Assembly: GCA_944474755.1 (NCBI GenBank)
Contig: OX104114.1
Coordinates: forward strand, 41,233,070-41,297,069
Length of the DNA: 64,000 nt
DNA from: Limnoperna fortunei
Taxonomy: Eukaryota; Mollusca; Bivalvia; Mytilida; Modiolidae
Direction of reading: 5' to 3'
Shown: piece by piece, positions 1 to 11,740 of the stretch
Layout of the letters: each line of letters starts with the position of its first letter
How positions within the stretch are numbered: the first letter of the stretch is position 1
Made by a program: the position numbers and the translations under genes
The notes under the pieces: model-generated
What the model saw: only the letters and a program-made list of their open reading frames with translations
The model's database searches: none
What the model was told of the DNA's origin: nothing

Positions 1-1840
1 CAACTTTCAAAACCAAACAGTTTAAAAAGTGCTCGACATATCATTTTGGTCTTTCGTGACAAGTTTCAGGCACTGAAAGTCTATTTGGAATACACTCTGT
101 AAAATCGAAACATTTGTCTTTACAGAATTATCTGCCCAAACACAGAAAACCTTGTTATCGCGTAATCTCTGGAACTATAACAGATACAAGAAAACTAAAA
201 AGTGACAAATGTTAAGGAACTTTTGGGACAACTTTAACATATTTTGGCTAAAAATTTCTGACAAGCGAAGGCGAGCAGTATCCCTAGAATTTTATAAGGA
301 CTCCACTTATCTTAAAACTCACAAACCGTAAGTCAAAAGGTCCTCACCATTCGTCGTCCTGTGACAAGTCCTTAAAGAAAATCTCAAAGTCAAAGTTCAT
401 AAATGACCTCGATCTTAGGCCTCTAATCTGTGTTATCATCACAACTCAAAAACTATAACAGATGGAAGAAGACAATAAATGGGAAAAGTACTCCTCTTGT
501 CAATGCCTTCATTTGATACATTTGGTCCGAGACTGTGCGATAAACCGTTTTCGAGTTCGAGCCCTTGACTCATTTCGGTTAATCAGTTTTTTGCATACAA
601 CTTGAAAACGGTTAGAGATAATATAATAAACTATACTATGCGAGCTATACGGTTACATGCGTGTGTGTAAAAAAGTCACGTGATCCATATGAACAAATCC
701 ATTTCAGATGGTGGCTGAGCTATCCGAAGAAAATATTGTAGACGAACGAAAAAATATATAATTTAAAAAAAATAATTTTGACATCGATAAATTAAAGTGT
801 TTATTTTTTAAATTACTACAAAAATGCCAGACAAATTGTTTTCAATCTGAAACGCTTTATTTGAAATTGAGATTTGTGACGTCACCAACACATTAGATAC
901 GACGTCACGTCATCAATGGAATGTAGAGGCACTGTTAGGGGGCTCTGAAGGAACGACATGTACAATGTGCGATGCTCGCATTTAGGCAGCGCGTACATTC
1001 ATATTATAATAAACATATAGGTTTAACATGACCACAAAGTCAAGGCCTTCAATTTGAGCTCAATTTCAAAGATCACAGGTCAAGGTCATACCATAGCAAC
1101 AGGTCACCATTACAAAAAGTCCTTAGCAACCATAAGTCAGGATTAAATCAGGATGATGCAACTAACTGAAATATGTCGTTTTACACCCGGAAGTGGCATT
1201 TTGTCCTAGCAACGGACACAAAAGTCCTTGACAACCATGTATTGTTTAACTCATGACCATAAAAAATAGTCTCTTCCGCCTAAAAAATGGCCCAGCAACC
1301 AATGTAGTCAAGTTCAAAACAACAGATGAAAAAAATTTCTTACAGGAATTTGGGAAAGACCTTTCTTGAATAATGAGTCCCATCTTTATTCAATAGTTTT
1401 TGCCTTATTTAATCCTGAGCGTATTTTGTTGTCTGTTTAACTTCTGTTTAAAGGATCGAAATTATTTTCTTATGGACATTTCGTGGTTTGACCTTCATTT
1501 TTCTCTATTATGTGTCGCTAAAGACCACTTTTGTAGATGGCGACACGAGTTGCGTCGTTGTAGCTGCTACACAAGGCTATTTACTGCATATATCAAATAC
1601 GCAATTATTTTCTAGTGGTAGTTCAATTTATTAACAATTATCCCATTTCCTTAAATGTTTCATAATTTAACTTGTTTTCCTTCGAATATAGCTTATATAC
1701 GTTATAGACGTTAATCGATCAATTTATTGGACAAGCTTTATATTTTGTGCATTCGTATCTTACATAAAAATGTATATGATTTCTCTTGATCGATAGTTTT
1801 CAATTTTATTTGTTTGATTATTTCACAATGCATAGGGTAC
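1..1840. other. No gene recognised
   Basis: AT-rich sequence with only short open frames (the longest is 71 codons at 1400-1615 and has no recognisable motif). I see no splice-framed coding stretch, tandem array or terminal repeat pair here. Confidence 0.6.
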
Positions 1841-2069
1841 TAAGGGACCGACCATTTAACTTGCAGATGATTTTTGATGAAAAAAATATTTTGGAAGCAG
1901 AGGGTAAGAAAAACAATATTCTGAAGAATTTCTGCTATATAAAATAATGATAATAATGGAAACAAATATTCTGTCGAGACGCCATCAAAAAATAAAAAGC
2001 GCGGAAAAAATTTTCTCACCAAAACACAAAAACCAAGGCCCCCCTTCAAGTTAAATGGTCTGTCCCTAA
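1841..2069. mobile_element. PIF/Harbinger-like MITE
   Basis: A 223-bp element (1844-2066) has 20-bp terminal inverted repeats, GGGACCGACCATTTAACTTG at 1844-1863 and its inverted copy at 2047-2066, with one mismatch. It is flanked on both sides by TAA (1841-1843 and 2067-2069). A GGG start and a 3-bp TWA target duplication are the known hallmarks of PIF/Harbinger elements. There is no coding capacity, so it would depend on a transposase elsewhere. The 69-codon open frame across it on the minus strand is incidental. Confidence 0.75.
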
Positions 2070-2259
2070 AGCTTGGTATTTTTATGCAGTTTCTTAACTT
2101 TACATATATATATTTGTTTTATTTTTTGTAGGAATTCACAAGATGATTTGATAATAATATACATTTTAAAATGTTATCTTACGTAATGCAAGGAGTTCCC
2201 ATCATGCATCATTATCAGCCCTTACGTTGAAGCATGTTTAACGCGCTTGTGACCACGCA

Positions 2260-2547
2260 TCCATAAAGAGGGGCCTCGGTGGCCGAGTGGTCAAGGTAGT
2301 TCGTTTACTATTGATCACGTGGTCTGTCAACACTGAGATTGCGGGTTCGATTCTCATTGCAGGCAGGGTGTACTCGACTCCAATCTTAATTGACAAGGAT
2401 TGCCAGTTTTCCTACCGCAGGTCGGGGGTTCTCTCCGGGTACTCCGGCTTCCTCCCCCAATAAAAACTGGACGCCATGAAATAGCTGAAAAATTGCTGAA
2501 AGTGGCGTTAAAACACCATCAAACAAACAAACAAACATCCATAAAGA
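2260..2547 (+). mobile_element. Full-length tRNA-derived SINE with 12-bp TSD
   Basis: The body runs 2272-2535. It opens with a tRNA-like head carrying an A-box-like TGGCCGAGTGG and a B-box-like GGTTCGATTC (RNA polymerase III internal promoter). A conserved central domain follows (CTCCGGGTACTCCGGCTTCC), then a tail GAAAGTGGCGTTAAAACACC and (CAAA)n. Perfect 12-bp duplications CATCCATAAAGA lie at 2260-2271 and 2536-2547. Related copies occur at 11.6, 27.9, 35.0, 38.9, 39.6 and 52.9 kb. The central domain resembles the deeply conserved SINE domain known from molluscs and other animals; the exact family name is not certain. Confidence 0.9.
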
Positions 2548-2981
2548 CTTGATCGATAATTTATCTAAGTTATTAGGGTAGAAAATGTAACCTTTATGTA
2601 CAAAATTCGTCAATCTTGAACATTAAATTCTATTTTCCTAGGTTTTGTTTATTACCTTTATTAGTCAGTGTTTTATTGATTATTTCTTGAATTCCACAAT
2701 CGTCAATATTTGAAACCCTTTAAGTTTATGTTGAAATTTTAAATACAACAAATTAGAAAAAAACTATTGTACCAATTCGGATGCAGCTATAGCATATAAA
2801 TTGAACATCTCTGGATATGGGTGTAACACATATCTTGTCTTTTGCTAAAATGTATCACACAATATTATACACCGTGAGAAATGAATTACATAATTCATTA
2901 ACATGTCAAATTAGAGTCTTATTTTAGATTGAAAGCTGAATTGAACACATAAATAGCCAAATATAATATTCACTTCATTGG
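2548..2981. other. TRIM-like gene 3' flank
   Basis: No coding sequence seen. On the minus strand three AATAAA hexamers (plus-strand TTTATT around 2646-2680) lie about 300-340 bp beyond the stop codon of the TRIM-like gene and are plausible polyadenylation signals. Confidence 0.4.
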
Positions 2982-4601
2982 TCATTTATATTGATCATAT
3001 TTGAATATAAAGATTTTGCTTTGATCACTAATCCACAATAAATTGTCATTTAGCGCGATAGCTGTAGGAGATTCAAGGCCATGACTTGCGTCAAGAATAC
3101 TTTTCTTAAATTTTAGGTCTTTGTCTAATGCATAAATTTTCTGGTGAATGTTATCAGATACCAAAATATGATCGGAGTCGCACAACATTCCATAACACCT
3201 AAAATGTTTGGCTGGCTGCATTCCACAAATGCCTGAAAATTGTGTAAGCGAGGTACCATTGTTTTTATCTATTTTGTAAATAGTCGAGTATTCGTTATCA
3301 CAATTACTATACTTGTACAACACATACACATGACTATCTGCTTGGTTAAACTTTTCCATTGCAAACGGATATTTCGTCGGCTCTTTTTCAAAATTAATTT
3401 CAGACGATATAATACCATCCTGATTGAATTCCACAACATAATTCGTATGACACTCAAAAACATATTTACCCTTAATTGTCTTGTTAAGCCTCTCATTACG
3501 AAGCATAATCAAAACAGATTTATTTGCAGTTGTACAAAGACAATGAGGGACAGAGGAAACAGACACAAATCGAACCAGTCTTTTATTAAGGAGGAGCCTC
3601 TTGATAACTTGGCTACCTTTGCTTAATACCAAAACGCTGCTATCCTCCAAAACGGCAATATCATCCACTGACTTCGCAAATATTTCTTTTCCCAAAACTA
3701 GACCTTGTACTTTTTGCAAATTCGTGTTTGCAATAACCCAGGCATCCTGATTCGAAATTGGTAAGATTTTACTTATGTTTGTCTTGTCCTCTAATGTTAT
3801 TATCAAAGGATATTCGTCTTTAAGTTCATCAGAAGAATTTTCACATTCATAATCACTATCTGTCGAATCTTCGGCGTCAAACCATTCTGGGTCCGAATCA
3901 ACGTCATCAAAATCTCCAGTTTGTGTAAAGACGCTAACTCTGGTTATTACAGTAGATGTGCTGGTAACATGGTTTATGCCATCTTTATTTGCAGTTACTC
4001 TATACTCGAGCATTCCAATGTTACAAACAATCGAATTTTGTAATAAAAATGGCCTCTTTAGTATTTTGTCTATATCCTCGGCAGACCTAATGCACTTTCT
4101 CAATTTATCAACAATATTAACGACCTGGAAAAAACTATAGTCTTCGACATTTCCATATTTTAATTTGTTTAAATCAAATTGCCATTTCTGGACACGGTCG
4201 CGAACTAAAAGGAGGGATTCATTATTTTCTTCATAAATGGCTTCCAAAGAAGTAATTAGCTCTCTCTTTGAAGTGTCAACGTTCCGTTTTATATTGTCAG
4301 CAAGATTTTCAATGTCTTGTTCAATCCCGATTTTCTCTGTCGCTATATCATTAATTTTTTGTTGTAAAACATCTAGCATTTTTTTTAATTTATTGTTTTC
4401 TTCCTGGTTGTCAGTTATGTAATTATGCATTTCTTGACGAATCTCGTCCTCCGCGTCTTCTAGGTTGCAAAATACGTGCTTTTTGTGCAATGCAGGCAGG
4501 CATTCCACACAAACGCAATCCTTACAATCCCTGCAGTAAAACTGGTACGGTTGGTTTTGATGAAAACTACACTGATTGACAGACAAGATGGTTTCCTCCA
4601 T
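2982..4601 (-). CDS. TRIM-like protein: B-box, coiled coil, beta-propeller-like C-terminus
   Basis: A 539-residue protein. Residues 11-42 form a B-box type 2 zinc finger with C-x2-H, two C-x2-C pairs and a terminal H-K-K-H. Residues about 50-180 are heptad-like and rich in K/E/I/L (coiled coil). A very acidic linker (D/E/S-rich, about 250-290) follows. The last 250 residues consist of short repeated strands with WV/WI turns that fit an NHL/WD-type propeller such as those of TRIM2/3/56/71-like proteins. No RING finger precedes the B-box, so E3 ligase activity is not supported. I chose the ATG at 4599-4601 because the sequence just upstream on the minus strand reads TTGTCTGTAG, a good splice acceptor. 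An upstream ATG (4661) would add 20 residues of no recognised character. The gene is probably a single coding exon with a 5'UTR intron. A role in innate immunity or post-transcriptional control is family-based inference. Confidence 0.8.
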   Translation of the reverse strand: MEETILSVNQCSFHQNQPYQFYCRDCKDCVCVECLPALHKKHVFCNLEDAEDEIRQEMHNYITDNQEENNKLKKMLDVLQQKINDIATEKIGIEQDIENLADNIKRNVDTSKRELITSLEAIYEENNESLLLVRDRVQKWQFDLNKLKYGNVEDYSFFQVVNIVDKLRKCIRSAEDIDKILKRPFLLQNSIVCNIGMLEYRVTANKDGINHVTSTSTVITRVSVFTQTGDFDDVDSDPEWFDAEDSTDSDYECENSSDELKDEYPLIITLEDKTNISKILPISNQDAWVIANTNLQKVQGLVLGKEIFAKSVDDIAVLEDSSVLVLSKGSQVIKRLLLNKRLVRFVSVSSVPHCLCTTANKSVLIMLRNERLNKTIKGKYVFECHTNYVVEFNQDGIISSEINFEKEPTKYPFAMEKFNQADSHVYVLYKYSNCDNEYSTIYKIDKNNGTSLTQFSGICGMQPAKHFRCYGMLCDSDHILVSDNIHQKIYALDKDLKFKKSILDASHGLESPTAIALNDNLLWISDQSKIFIFKYDQYK

Positions 4602-4984
4602 TCTACAGACAATATTGTGTCTGTAAACACCAAGGAAACATATGACGTAATCGTGTGTCAATTAAGGTCAATGGTTCCGAGGTTTAAGCTAAACGATTTC
4701 TTGAAATGAAAATCGAAAGTGAAAATAAATTAGATTATAAATTTAAACATACAAATTTAAAAATTAAGGTAGCATATTTTCCGAAAATGTAAATATGAAT
4801 AAGTCCCAATCTGAAATCATTTTGACATAATTATCTTATCTCATACTAGAATACTTTTGTCACAATTATTCCTGTATAAACCCGGGCGGGGGGGGGGGGT
4901 GTGCGACCCGAAAATGACACCTTTTAAGCTCTGCAAAATACATGAAAAGATAGTTTTTTCATTGAAAAATATATCTTCTTTAAA
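4602..4984. other. TRIM-like gene 5' flank with poly-G run
   Basis: On the minus strand this holds the likely 3' end of a 5'UTR intron (acceptor AG at 4604-4603). A run of about a dozen G at 4888-4900 is prone to length variation and sequencing error. Nothing else seen. Confidence 0.4.
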
Positions 4985-5800
4985 AAAGTAGTACATTGCC
5001 TTTATTAGGCCTATCCTTGAGTATGGAAATGTTATCTTTGACAATTTACTAAGGAGGAGTCTAACCTATTAGAGTCTGTACAAAATGATGCTGCCAGAAT
5101 AAATACTGGTATACGTCGAGGCACTCCAAAATTTAAGTTATATAAAGAACTTGGGTGGGATTCTCTGCAAAATAGGCGAAAGAACCAAAAACTGATTTTT
5201 ATCTTTAAGGCTCTACATGGATATCTCCCATCTTACATTTCTGATATCGTACTTTCCCAAATCAATATAATTGAGATTTATAATATCAGAAAGCCGTGAT
5301 ATTTTGATATACTACATGCCCGTACAATCTCTTACAAAAAAGCTTCTTCCCGGATACCCTAGATATATGGAATAGACTGGACATTGATATACAAAATATC
5401 CACTCTCTGTACGAATTCAAGAATAAATTGATTAATGAGAAGAGAAGTCCCTTCTCATTATTCCCTTGGCCCACGTAAACTTAAGATATTAATAAGAATT
5501 GTCAACTGCGGAACAATGTTAGCAACTTAAACCAACACCTTTACCAATCATATTTATCTGAGAGCCCGTTTTGTGGATGTGGTGACATTGAGGATAACTT
5601 TCATTATTTATATGTTTGTCCCCTCTATGACAACCCCCGAAGACTGTTATTCAACCATCTATGAAATTTCTAACCAATACTAAATGTAAATGTTTTACTA
5701 CATGGTTCATTGGTACTGTCTCCAGAGGAAAATGGGGGGAATAACAATGCTGTCCTTGAATATATTAATAGTACACACATATTTCAATAAATATTATAAA
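4985..5800 (+). mobile_element. Decayed CR1-like LINE, 3' end of ORF2
   Basis: Broken reading frames encode the C-terminal part of a non-LTR reverse transcriptase polyprotein. The conserved tract RPILEYGNVIFDN lies near 5010, LESVQNDAARINTG near 5070, then KLYKELGWDSLQNRR and PDTLDIWNRL. A zinc-knuckle-like stretch C-x-C-G-D...H-Y-L-Y-V-C-P-L-Y is near 5570-5630. Several in-frame stops and frameshifts make it a relic. The RT catalytic core is absent (5' truncation). The exact clade (CR1 or Jockey-like) is inference. Confidence 0.75.
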
Positions 5801-6700
5801 TTTTACCTACAAGTATATTGCCCACCTTATTATTATTTTTGTAAACACATGCATATTTATATAAGACTTAAAGATCCTAAATACTTGTACATGTACATGT
5901 ATGTATACCTTGCATCATTTGCATTTATCAATTATTGGTGACATCTGTTCACCAACCCATTGCTCCTATGTTATTTCTATTATTAATGTTATTTACTTTA
6001 TTTATTCAATTTTTCTCCTTATTTGCCATTATGTTCATTTATTCATCTATCCATCTAACTGTTCTCTTATCATTACATACATTTTTTTCTCTTTTTGGTT
6101 ATTTTCTTCTACACTTGACTAATACCTTTTCTATTTCCCCAGTTTTTCAAAATTACCCTTCTCTTCAAATACTCAAATACAAACAAACAAACTTGTACAT
6201 CTTTCTTCTGCTCTGTACTCATTAAATACTTATTTTTATTTATAAATTTATTAAATGAGACAGTTACCACATATAGATATGGGATTAACTTTAATCTTTG
6301 TATTATGTATACTAACTGCAATAGTACAAACTGTATCATGATTCACTTCCCTCATACAGTACTCAGTATAGTGATGAATTACCTTGCTTAAAATTAACTT
6401 ACATATTGTCCCTATAATAAGAGTACAAATGTAGTATAAATGATTATTCTGTGACTGGACTGAAACATGATTACTATTATTACTGTTGCCTGTAGAATAT
6501 TTATTACCTGCGATTTAACTACATTCCATCTTGAAATTGTTGGGAAAAGAATTTATATAGGCTATGCCTGTTATCCAATACCCTTTGATTTATATCAATA
6601 AAATGTTTTACATGAAATCATTGGGTAGTTGTAAATTATCTAAATATATCCATGCCTCAATTCGCATCTTAAGCCCATGTAAACCTCGGTGATTTTACTA
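5801..6700. other. T-rich sequence, no gene
   Basis: Strongly T/C-rich plus strand (5900-6240), giving several overlapping open frames of 60-96 codons with transmembrane-like but low-complexity translations. No motif, homology or splice pattern supports a gene. Confidence 0.5.
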
Positions 6701-6719
6701 AGTGTTCCATTAACATCAC

Positions 6720-7163
6720 TTGAGCATTTTTGCAGACCTGTATCTAAAAGTATCCTACAGTCAAATATCACTACCGGATTTTAATCTGACTGACGGGTAC
6801 CAGGAGTTGATTATCCTTCCAGAGCACTTGGACTCATCCCCTGTTTTAATGGGGTTTGTATCAGATTTTGCTAAATGTGCTGTGTATGTGTTTGTTGTGT
6901 CGTTGTCCCCTAGTGAATGTAACCATGGTATTGTCAGATCTAGACTAACAGTAATCTTTATTATTGTTTTATTCCTGATCATTATAAAGACTTTTCAACT
7001 TTTCGTCATTAAATGCAATAATCTTGCAAGATTCGTGGTACTTTTCAAAACACGTTACAACCGCTCAGACTTTCCTTATAACATTACAAACCCAAACAAA
7101 GAAGGCATTCTCTGTCCGCCTACTGTGGAAGTGCTAATCAACTCTGCATCTTTTAATGATTAA
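6720..7163 (+). repeat. Retroelement 3' module (non-coding repeat read as an ORF)
   Basis: A 147-codon open frame covers this stretch. However, the DNA at about 6815-6860 (GAGCACTTGGACTC, then a T-rich part, then TGGGGTTTGT) matches the plan of the minus-strand sequence at 49540-49800 (GAGCACCTGAGTGC, then TATTGGGTTCGGG). There it lies downstream of a reverse-transcriptase-type C-terminus. I therefore read this as a stray copy of that retroelement 3' end and not as a protein gene. The translated hydrophobic stretch comes from the T-rich repeat. Confidence 0.5.
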
Positions 7164-9480
7164 CATGTATTGAAATTGTAATGTAAAGAATGTGGGCTTA
7201 TTCCCTATATATAGTGTATATATAACTTCCAGAACTATTTGTATTTGGATTGCATTTGTATATTGTTATGTTTAATATATAAAACATAATGTGACAGTAT
7301 TTCCTTGTTCGTATTTACGGTTATTATTGGGATGTTTAGCAAGAGAAACTCACGATATCAAAAAGGAAATCCCCAGTTCAACCGAAAGCCCAAAAGCAAC
7401 CGTAAAACTCGTGCTCAGAACATATTTTTGAAGAATTTGCTTATAATTAAGAAAATCTTTAGACATAATGTAAACAAAAAAATAAAATAACATTGAAGAC
7501 GCGGAGAATAATAAAAAAAAAATAGAAACGATTTTCCTTCAGTTTCCCGTGGATTACATTATCTCTACTCTCAAGAGTTAAAATCAAGATTTGTTCTATC
7601 TCTAGTTTAGAAATATTGTAATTTGCTGGAAACTAAAGGAGAACCTATATTTCCTCAGTTATTTAAATGGTTCCTTATATTCAGGACAAATTGGCAGAAA
7701 AGTTTGACTGCCCTTTAAAAAAGTATGGAGAGTTAGTAAGAACGAAAATTTCGCCATTTGTAGCGACTAAAATGCACCTACTACACCACACATCTTTATC
7801 TCGGAAGAAGGAGAATCATGAATTTTTTGTAATTACGTGAGCCACTATGGTTTAACGAAAGGCTTTCCGTTTTTAACAGGACAACCCAACTCCCCTGCGA
7901 CCGGGCTTACACCACAGGAAACTGGGTAGGTCTTAGATGTCGAACCTTGAAAGGGTTTTAGTACCTGTGCACGTTATCAAAAAGTTAATGAATTCTGAAT
8001 ACAAAAAAGAGGACTTTACAAAAAAATAATAATAAAACAACAACCATCAAGAAGAAAGAAAGCATAAGACTAAACATACTATATCCCCCCTTTAATAAAA
8101 AAATCAAAATAAATGAACCGAGCATCAGCATTGTTTGCCATATTCCACAGTGCCATATTCATATGTTGTAAAACGTATATATTATAATTCCCTTGGAGTA
8201 ACTTATACAATTCTGTCTATACACTATACAGCGGTAATAGGATTCAACTTTACATGTATATCACGTATTATACATTTATTAATAGGTATTGCAAAACTGT
8301 AACGTTGTGGAACAGAAGTTAAAGCCCCAGACTATATAAATGAGGTAGGTTATTCGTAATTTTGTATTTTTATTTTGTTCTTTATCTTTACGCGAATTCT
8401 TCAGTAAGTTTTTAATATTCAATAAATAATTTATAATATCCGATTTGAGTGCGATTGATTCCAGAATTCTAGTTTCACGAAAAAAGAAAGTTACTTAAAA
8501 TAAAATCGTTGTCTTTTTTACCTGCGTGTGGTATCATCATTCAGATTTTGTGTACTTTTTATTACATATAAAAATAAATAAAATCATATATTATGTCTTT
8601 TTATTAGCGTCTATAGTATCACGTTTAAAGTAAGATTTGGTATATTATGCCGTTTAATATAAGATCGTGACATGGTGTAGTCGAAATACTGTTAACATCC
8701 AATGCTCAAATGGAATAAAAAAGACTGGAGTTTGTTAGATATCTCAGGGATAGAAAATTTTAATTTTGGGGGTTCAAACTTGCACGACATCTTTCGGTTT
8801 CCCATTTTTAAAATCGTCCCTTTGTCTGCAAGTTATTGCGTATTTAAATTTTAAATACTGAGTTATATTTAGTTATTGCGACGACGGGAATTTCCGAATA
8901 TAAATAGGAAATGTAAAACCCATAGCGTGGGCGTAATGTGTTCAATACTCTCGTGCAATTTATTTCTAATAAGACTCACGCGTTATTTTGTCCAGTACTT
9001 ATTAAAGGGTAATGTGAATCGAATGGCTATATTACAAAACGTACTTAACACGACAAATTATCCATAAAATCGTCCTGATAAATAAATATAATGACCAATT
9101 TACAATATATCTACTATAGGTATTTTCACTATACCAATAAATCCTTATATATATAGCATATAAACTTTAGCTCGTACAAAGAAATGTCTGATGACACACA
9201 AAAAAGAATAAATAAAACTGACCCGGATAAAAAAACGGGTTAAACTAGAGTTTTACATACATTTACCTACATTTTCAGAACAATTCGAACGCTAATATGA
9301 TTTTTCATTTACAAACATACTCGTTCTGATTAAAGGTAGGGTCCCATTGATCTCGTGTTAAAAAATAGGGGGGGGGGGTGGGTCCACGCTCCTTGCAAGA
9401 AAAAGATTCCTTACCCCGTACGTAGATTTCGTAATTGAGTAGGTTCATCGTAGCCTTTTACTGTCGTGGTCAAACCGTTA
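7164..9480. other. No gene recognised
   Basis: AT-rich spacer. A stretch near 7735-7800 (AAAATTTCGCCATTTGTAGC) is loosely similar to 9880-9925, suggesting an old dispersed repeat. A run of G lies at 9369-9378. No open frame longer than 63 codons has recognisable content. Confidence 0.5.
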
Positions 9481-9499
9481 ATTTTAATGTCGTCATGAA

Positions 9500-9575
9500 T
9501 ATAATCAATCAATCAATCAATCCATCTAGCTGAAATACTGCTCACGTCAACAATCAATCAATAAATCAATTAATA
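9500..9575. repeat. (CAAT)n simple repeat, probable old SINE tails
   Basis: Two stretches of CAAT/AATC repeats (about 9500-9522 and 9550-9572) follow AT-rich lead-ins, one after TGAAATACTGC. This is the way tails of mollusc SINEs end, but the bodies are not recognisable. Confidence 0.45.
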
Positions 9576-10271
9576 ATACATTCACGCCTGCTTTCTACGT
9601 CACGGTTTCCGGAACTAATTCGAATGGTTTAACATATCAATAACGGTCCGTAAAGAGTAAATACTTGAAATTTCGTTAGTCGTGGCCGATTATGCTATTG
9701 TTCTGGCTCTACAAAATGTATCTAAATAGCTGATAAACTTGATTGAATGTTTGCTCTAAATCCAGCGAGCTGTATTTCAGCTACTTCAGGACGAGCAAAT
9801 GAATCAATTCGGGAAAGATGGCGGCCAAAAGAACAAATATTTTAAATGCCACTGGAAGTTTGAGGTATGGCTAAAGACGGAAAATTTAGCCTTTTGTAGC
9901 GGCTACAACGAACCTACGCTTAACGACATCTTCAAATGATCTTAGCGTTCAAAGCACTCCAAACACGTTACCGACTGTGTTCCGTTGTTAGGCTTTTTAT
10001 ATCATGCCCTGACACCTCCTCCCCTGACCACGACAGATCTTCCCTTATCCGGCACTTGCTAGACAGCTCTGTGGTCATTGTGAATCCTGAACACATTGAC
10101 CCAGCGTGAGGTATAGGTATAATGCGATCCCTAAAATATAAACGGATATGCTATTGTATTATTGTTTGGCCCGGGGGGTGGGGGTGTGGGGAGCCAGAAT
10201 AGCCATTCACACCGATCAACCGATTTGTATCATTTTGGTGAGAAGTAGTATGACACGATGAAAAAAGATAT

Positions 10272-10399
10272 AAACAAGTTCAATCTAATTAAAATTACAT
10301 CTTTCACTTGCTCCCCCCTTTTTGCTATGGTCGCTGCGACCTATAACAAAAAGGGGGGAGCAAGTGAAAGATTTAATTTTAATTAGATTGAAACAAGTT
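10272..10399. mobile_element. 110-bp foldback element with 9-bp TSD
   Basis: The body 10281-10390 is an almost perfect palindrome. The arm 10281-10323 matches the reverse complement of 10348-10390 with one mismatch, and the pairing continues to the centre (GGTCGCTGCGACC). It contains a CCCCCC/GGGGGG block. AAACAAGTT occurs exactly at 10272-10280 and 10391-10399, i.e. a perfect 9-bp target site duplication. A 9-bp duplication fits Mutator-like (MULE) transposition, so this is a candidate MULE-type foldback MITE and looks recent. Confidence 0.8.
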
Positions 10400-11227
10400 A
10401 GAAGCGATGAAAACGTAGGTAAGTTTTTCCATTTTTTTTTGTATGTTTTAAATTTACTGTAGCGAATAAAATATATTAAAACACGATTTAGCATAGATTT
10501 GGCAATATATAAATTCAGTTCTTTTATCTCTTGCTTTTAATTTTGTCCAACTTCTCTTAAAAAATAAACGAAAAAATGCAGTATAGTTATTAGAAAGCTA
10601 AAATGACCTTTTATGATATAATTTTATTTCAAAACGGCAGTCTAAATATAAAGAATATTCCTTTAACGTTCGTTTGGTGCTAAAACTGTATCTTTAACAT
10701 AATGCCTTAACAATATTAATATGATTTTAGTTGCACAGTCACAGAAAGTACGATACGATATAAATCAGTTCAATGATACGACTAAAACAAGAAATATGAC
10801 TGTATAAGCTATTAAATTCTGCTAACCGATTGATTAAGTATGCACTTTAAGAGTTCGTAACGTAATAATATATGTAGTTTTTTATTTTCTTGTCAATACG
10901 AAGCATGAAGAGGAGGATGGGGAAAATAATTTTGATATTACTGTGCTTTAGATATACAATGAACAAATTTCGACACACAATAACATTTGCAGAAAAGCTT
11001 TCAAAATATACTTCCTATTTGTATGCAACTCTTATTTTATTATGTATAACAAACGACGATAAATGGGAGACATACTGTTTTAATCTGGTAATTTACTTCA
11101 TCTTCTTTTTTCTTTTATTCTCCTTTAAGGCTGATATTTTCAGCAAAATTTAATTGACACTGAAAATCGCATACTAATACACGTTAAGAATATGCAAGAT
11201 AGCTTTATCTAGTGTTACATTCAACTG
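10400..11227. other. No gene recognised
   Basis: AT-rich spacer. The 87-codon frame at 10890-11153 is hydrophobic and K/F-rich without a motif. Confidence 0.45.
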
Positions 11228-11570
11228 TTCATTTTATAGGAGGTTTATATTGGTTTTGGTAAAAGAGACAAAAGGAGGTCCACATATTGTTGTCTGTCCG
11301 TCCGTGCATCCATAACAAATCGTGTCCGGGATATAACTTTTTATCGTTTGAGGTAGGCTTTTTGGATATTTGGCATGTGGGTAGATTATAACTAATCGGT
11401 GTGTCGCATGCCATGGGTGTTGACATTTAATTTGAAATTTGACCCCCAAGGGTTACATCATTGCCTTTTGAGTGACTGTTTTTTTTTACCAGGATATTTA
11501 ACTTCGAAATTTACCCCCCCCCCCCCAAAAAAAAAAAAAAAATCCCATCAATGCCTTTTAAGTTATTGCT
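11228..11570. repeat. Dispersed repeat with GTCTGTCCGTCCGT core and homopolymers
   Basis: The core GTCTGTCCGTCCGTGCATCC at 11293-11312 introduces a repeat type common in bivalve genomes (recognition from general knowledge). A C-run followed by an A-run at about 11513-11541 is a fragile simple-sequence tract. Overlapping minus-strand frames of 65 and 71 codons across it are repeat-derived. Confidence 0.45.
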
Positions 11571-11604
11571 TCGCGCCCGGGTTATAAACTTTTAAAATAA
11601 TTGT

Positions 11605-11740
11605 TTGACTGTTTGTTTGCTTGTATGAATGGATGTTTAAGATGCCACTTTCAGCAATTTTTCAGCTGTATGATGGAGTCCAGTATTTATTGTGAGTGGA
11701 AGCCTGAGTACCCAGAGAAAACCCTGACCTTCGCTGAAAT
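11605..11740 (-). mobile_element. SINE 3' fragment
   Basis: Reads on the minus strand as the SINE central domain and tail: the complement of CACTTTCAGCAATTTTTCAG and of GAGTACCCAGAGAAAACCC is present. The tRNA-like head is missing. More diverged than the 2.3 and 39.6 kb copies. Confidence 0.75.

Noticed and set aside
2272..2350. tRNA gene (clover-leaf-like sequence with A and B boxes)
   Set aside because: It is the head of a SINE: the central domain and CAAA tail follow, a 12-bp target duplication surrounds the whole, and related heads occur at 39.8 and 52.9 kb.
2386..2613. 75-codon minus-strand ORF, with similar ORFs at 34874-35122 and 39491-39926
   Set aside because: All are translations of the SINE central domain and tail in different copies; no independent coding evidence.
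3240..3626. 128-codon plus-strand ORF
   Set aside because: Shadow of the TRIM-like gene on the other strand.
6720..7163. 147-codon ORF as a membrane protein gene
   Set aside because: The DNA matches a retroelement 3' module also found on the other strand at 49.6 kb; hydrophobicity comes from T-rich sequence.
10285..10494. 69-codon minus-strand ORF
   Set aside because: It runs through the 110-bp palindrome and has no motif.
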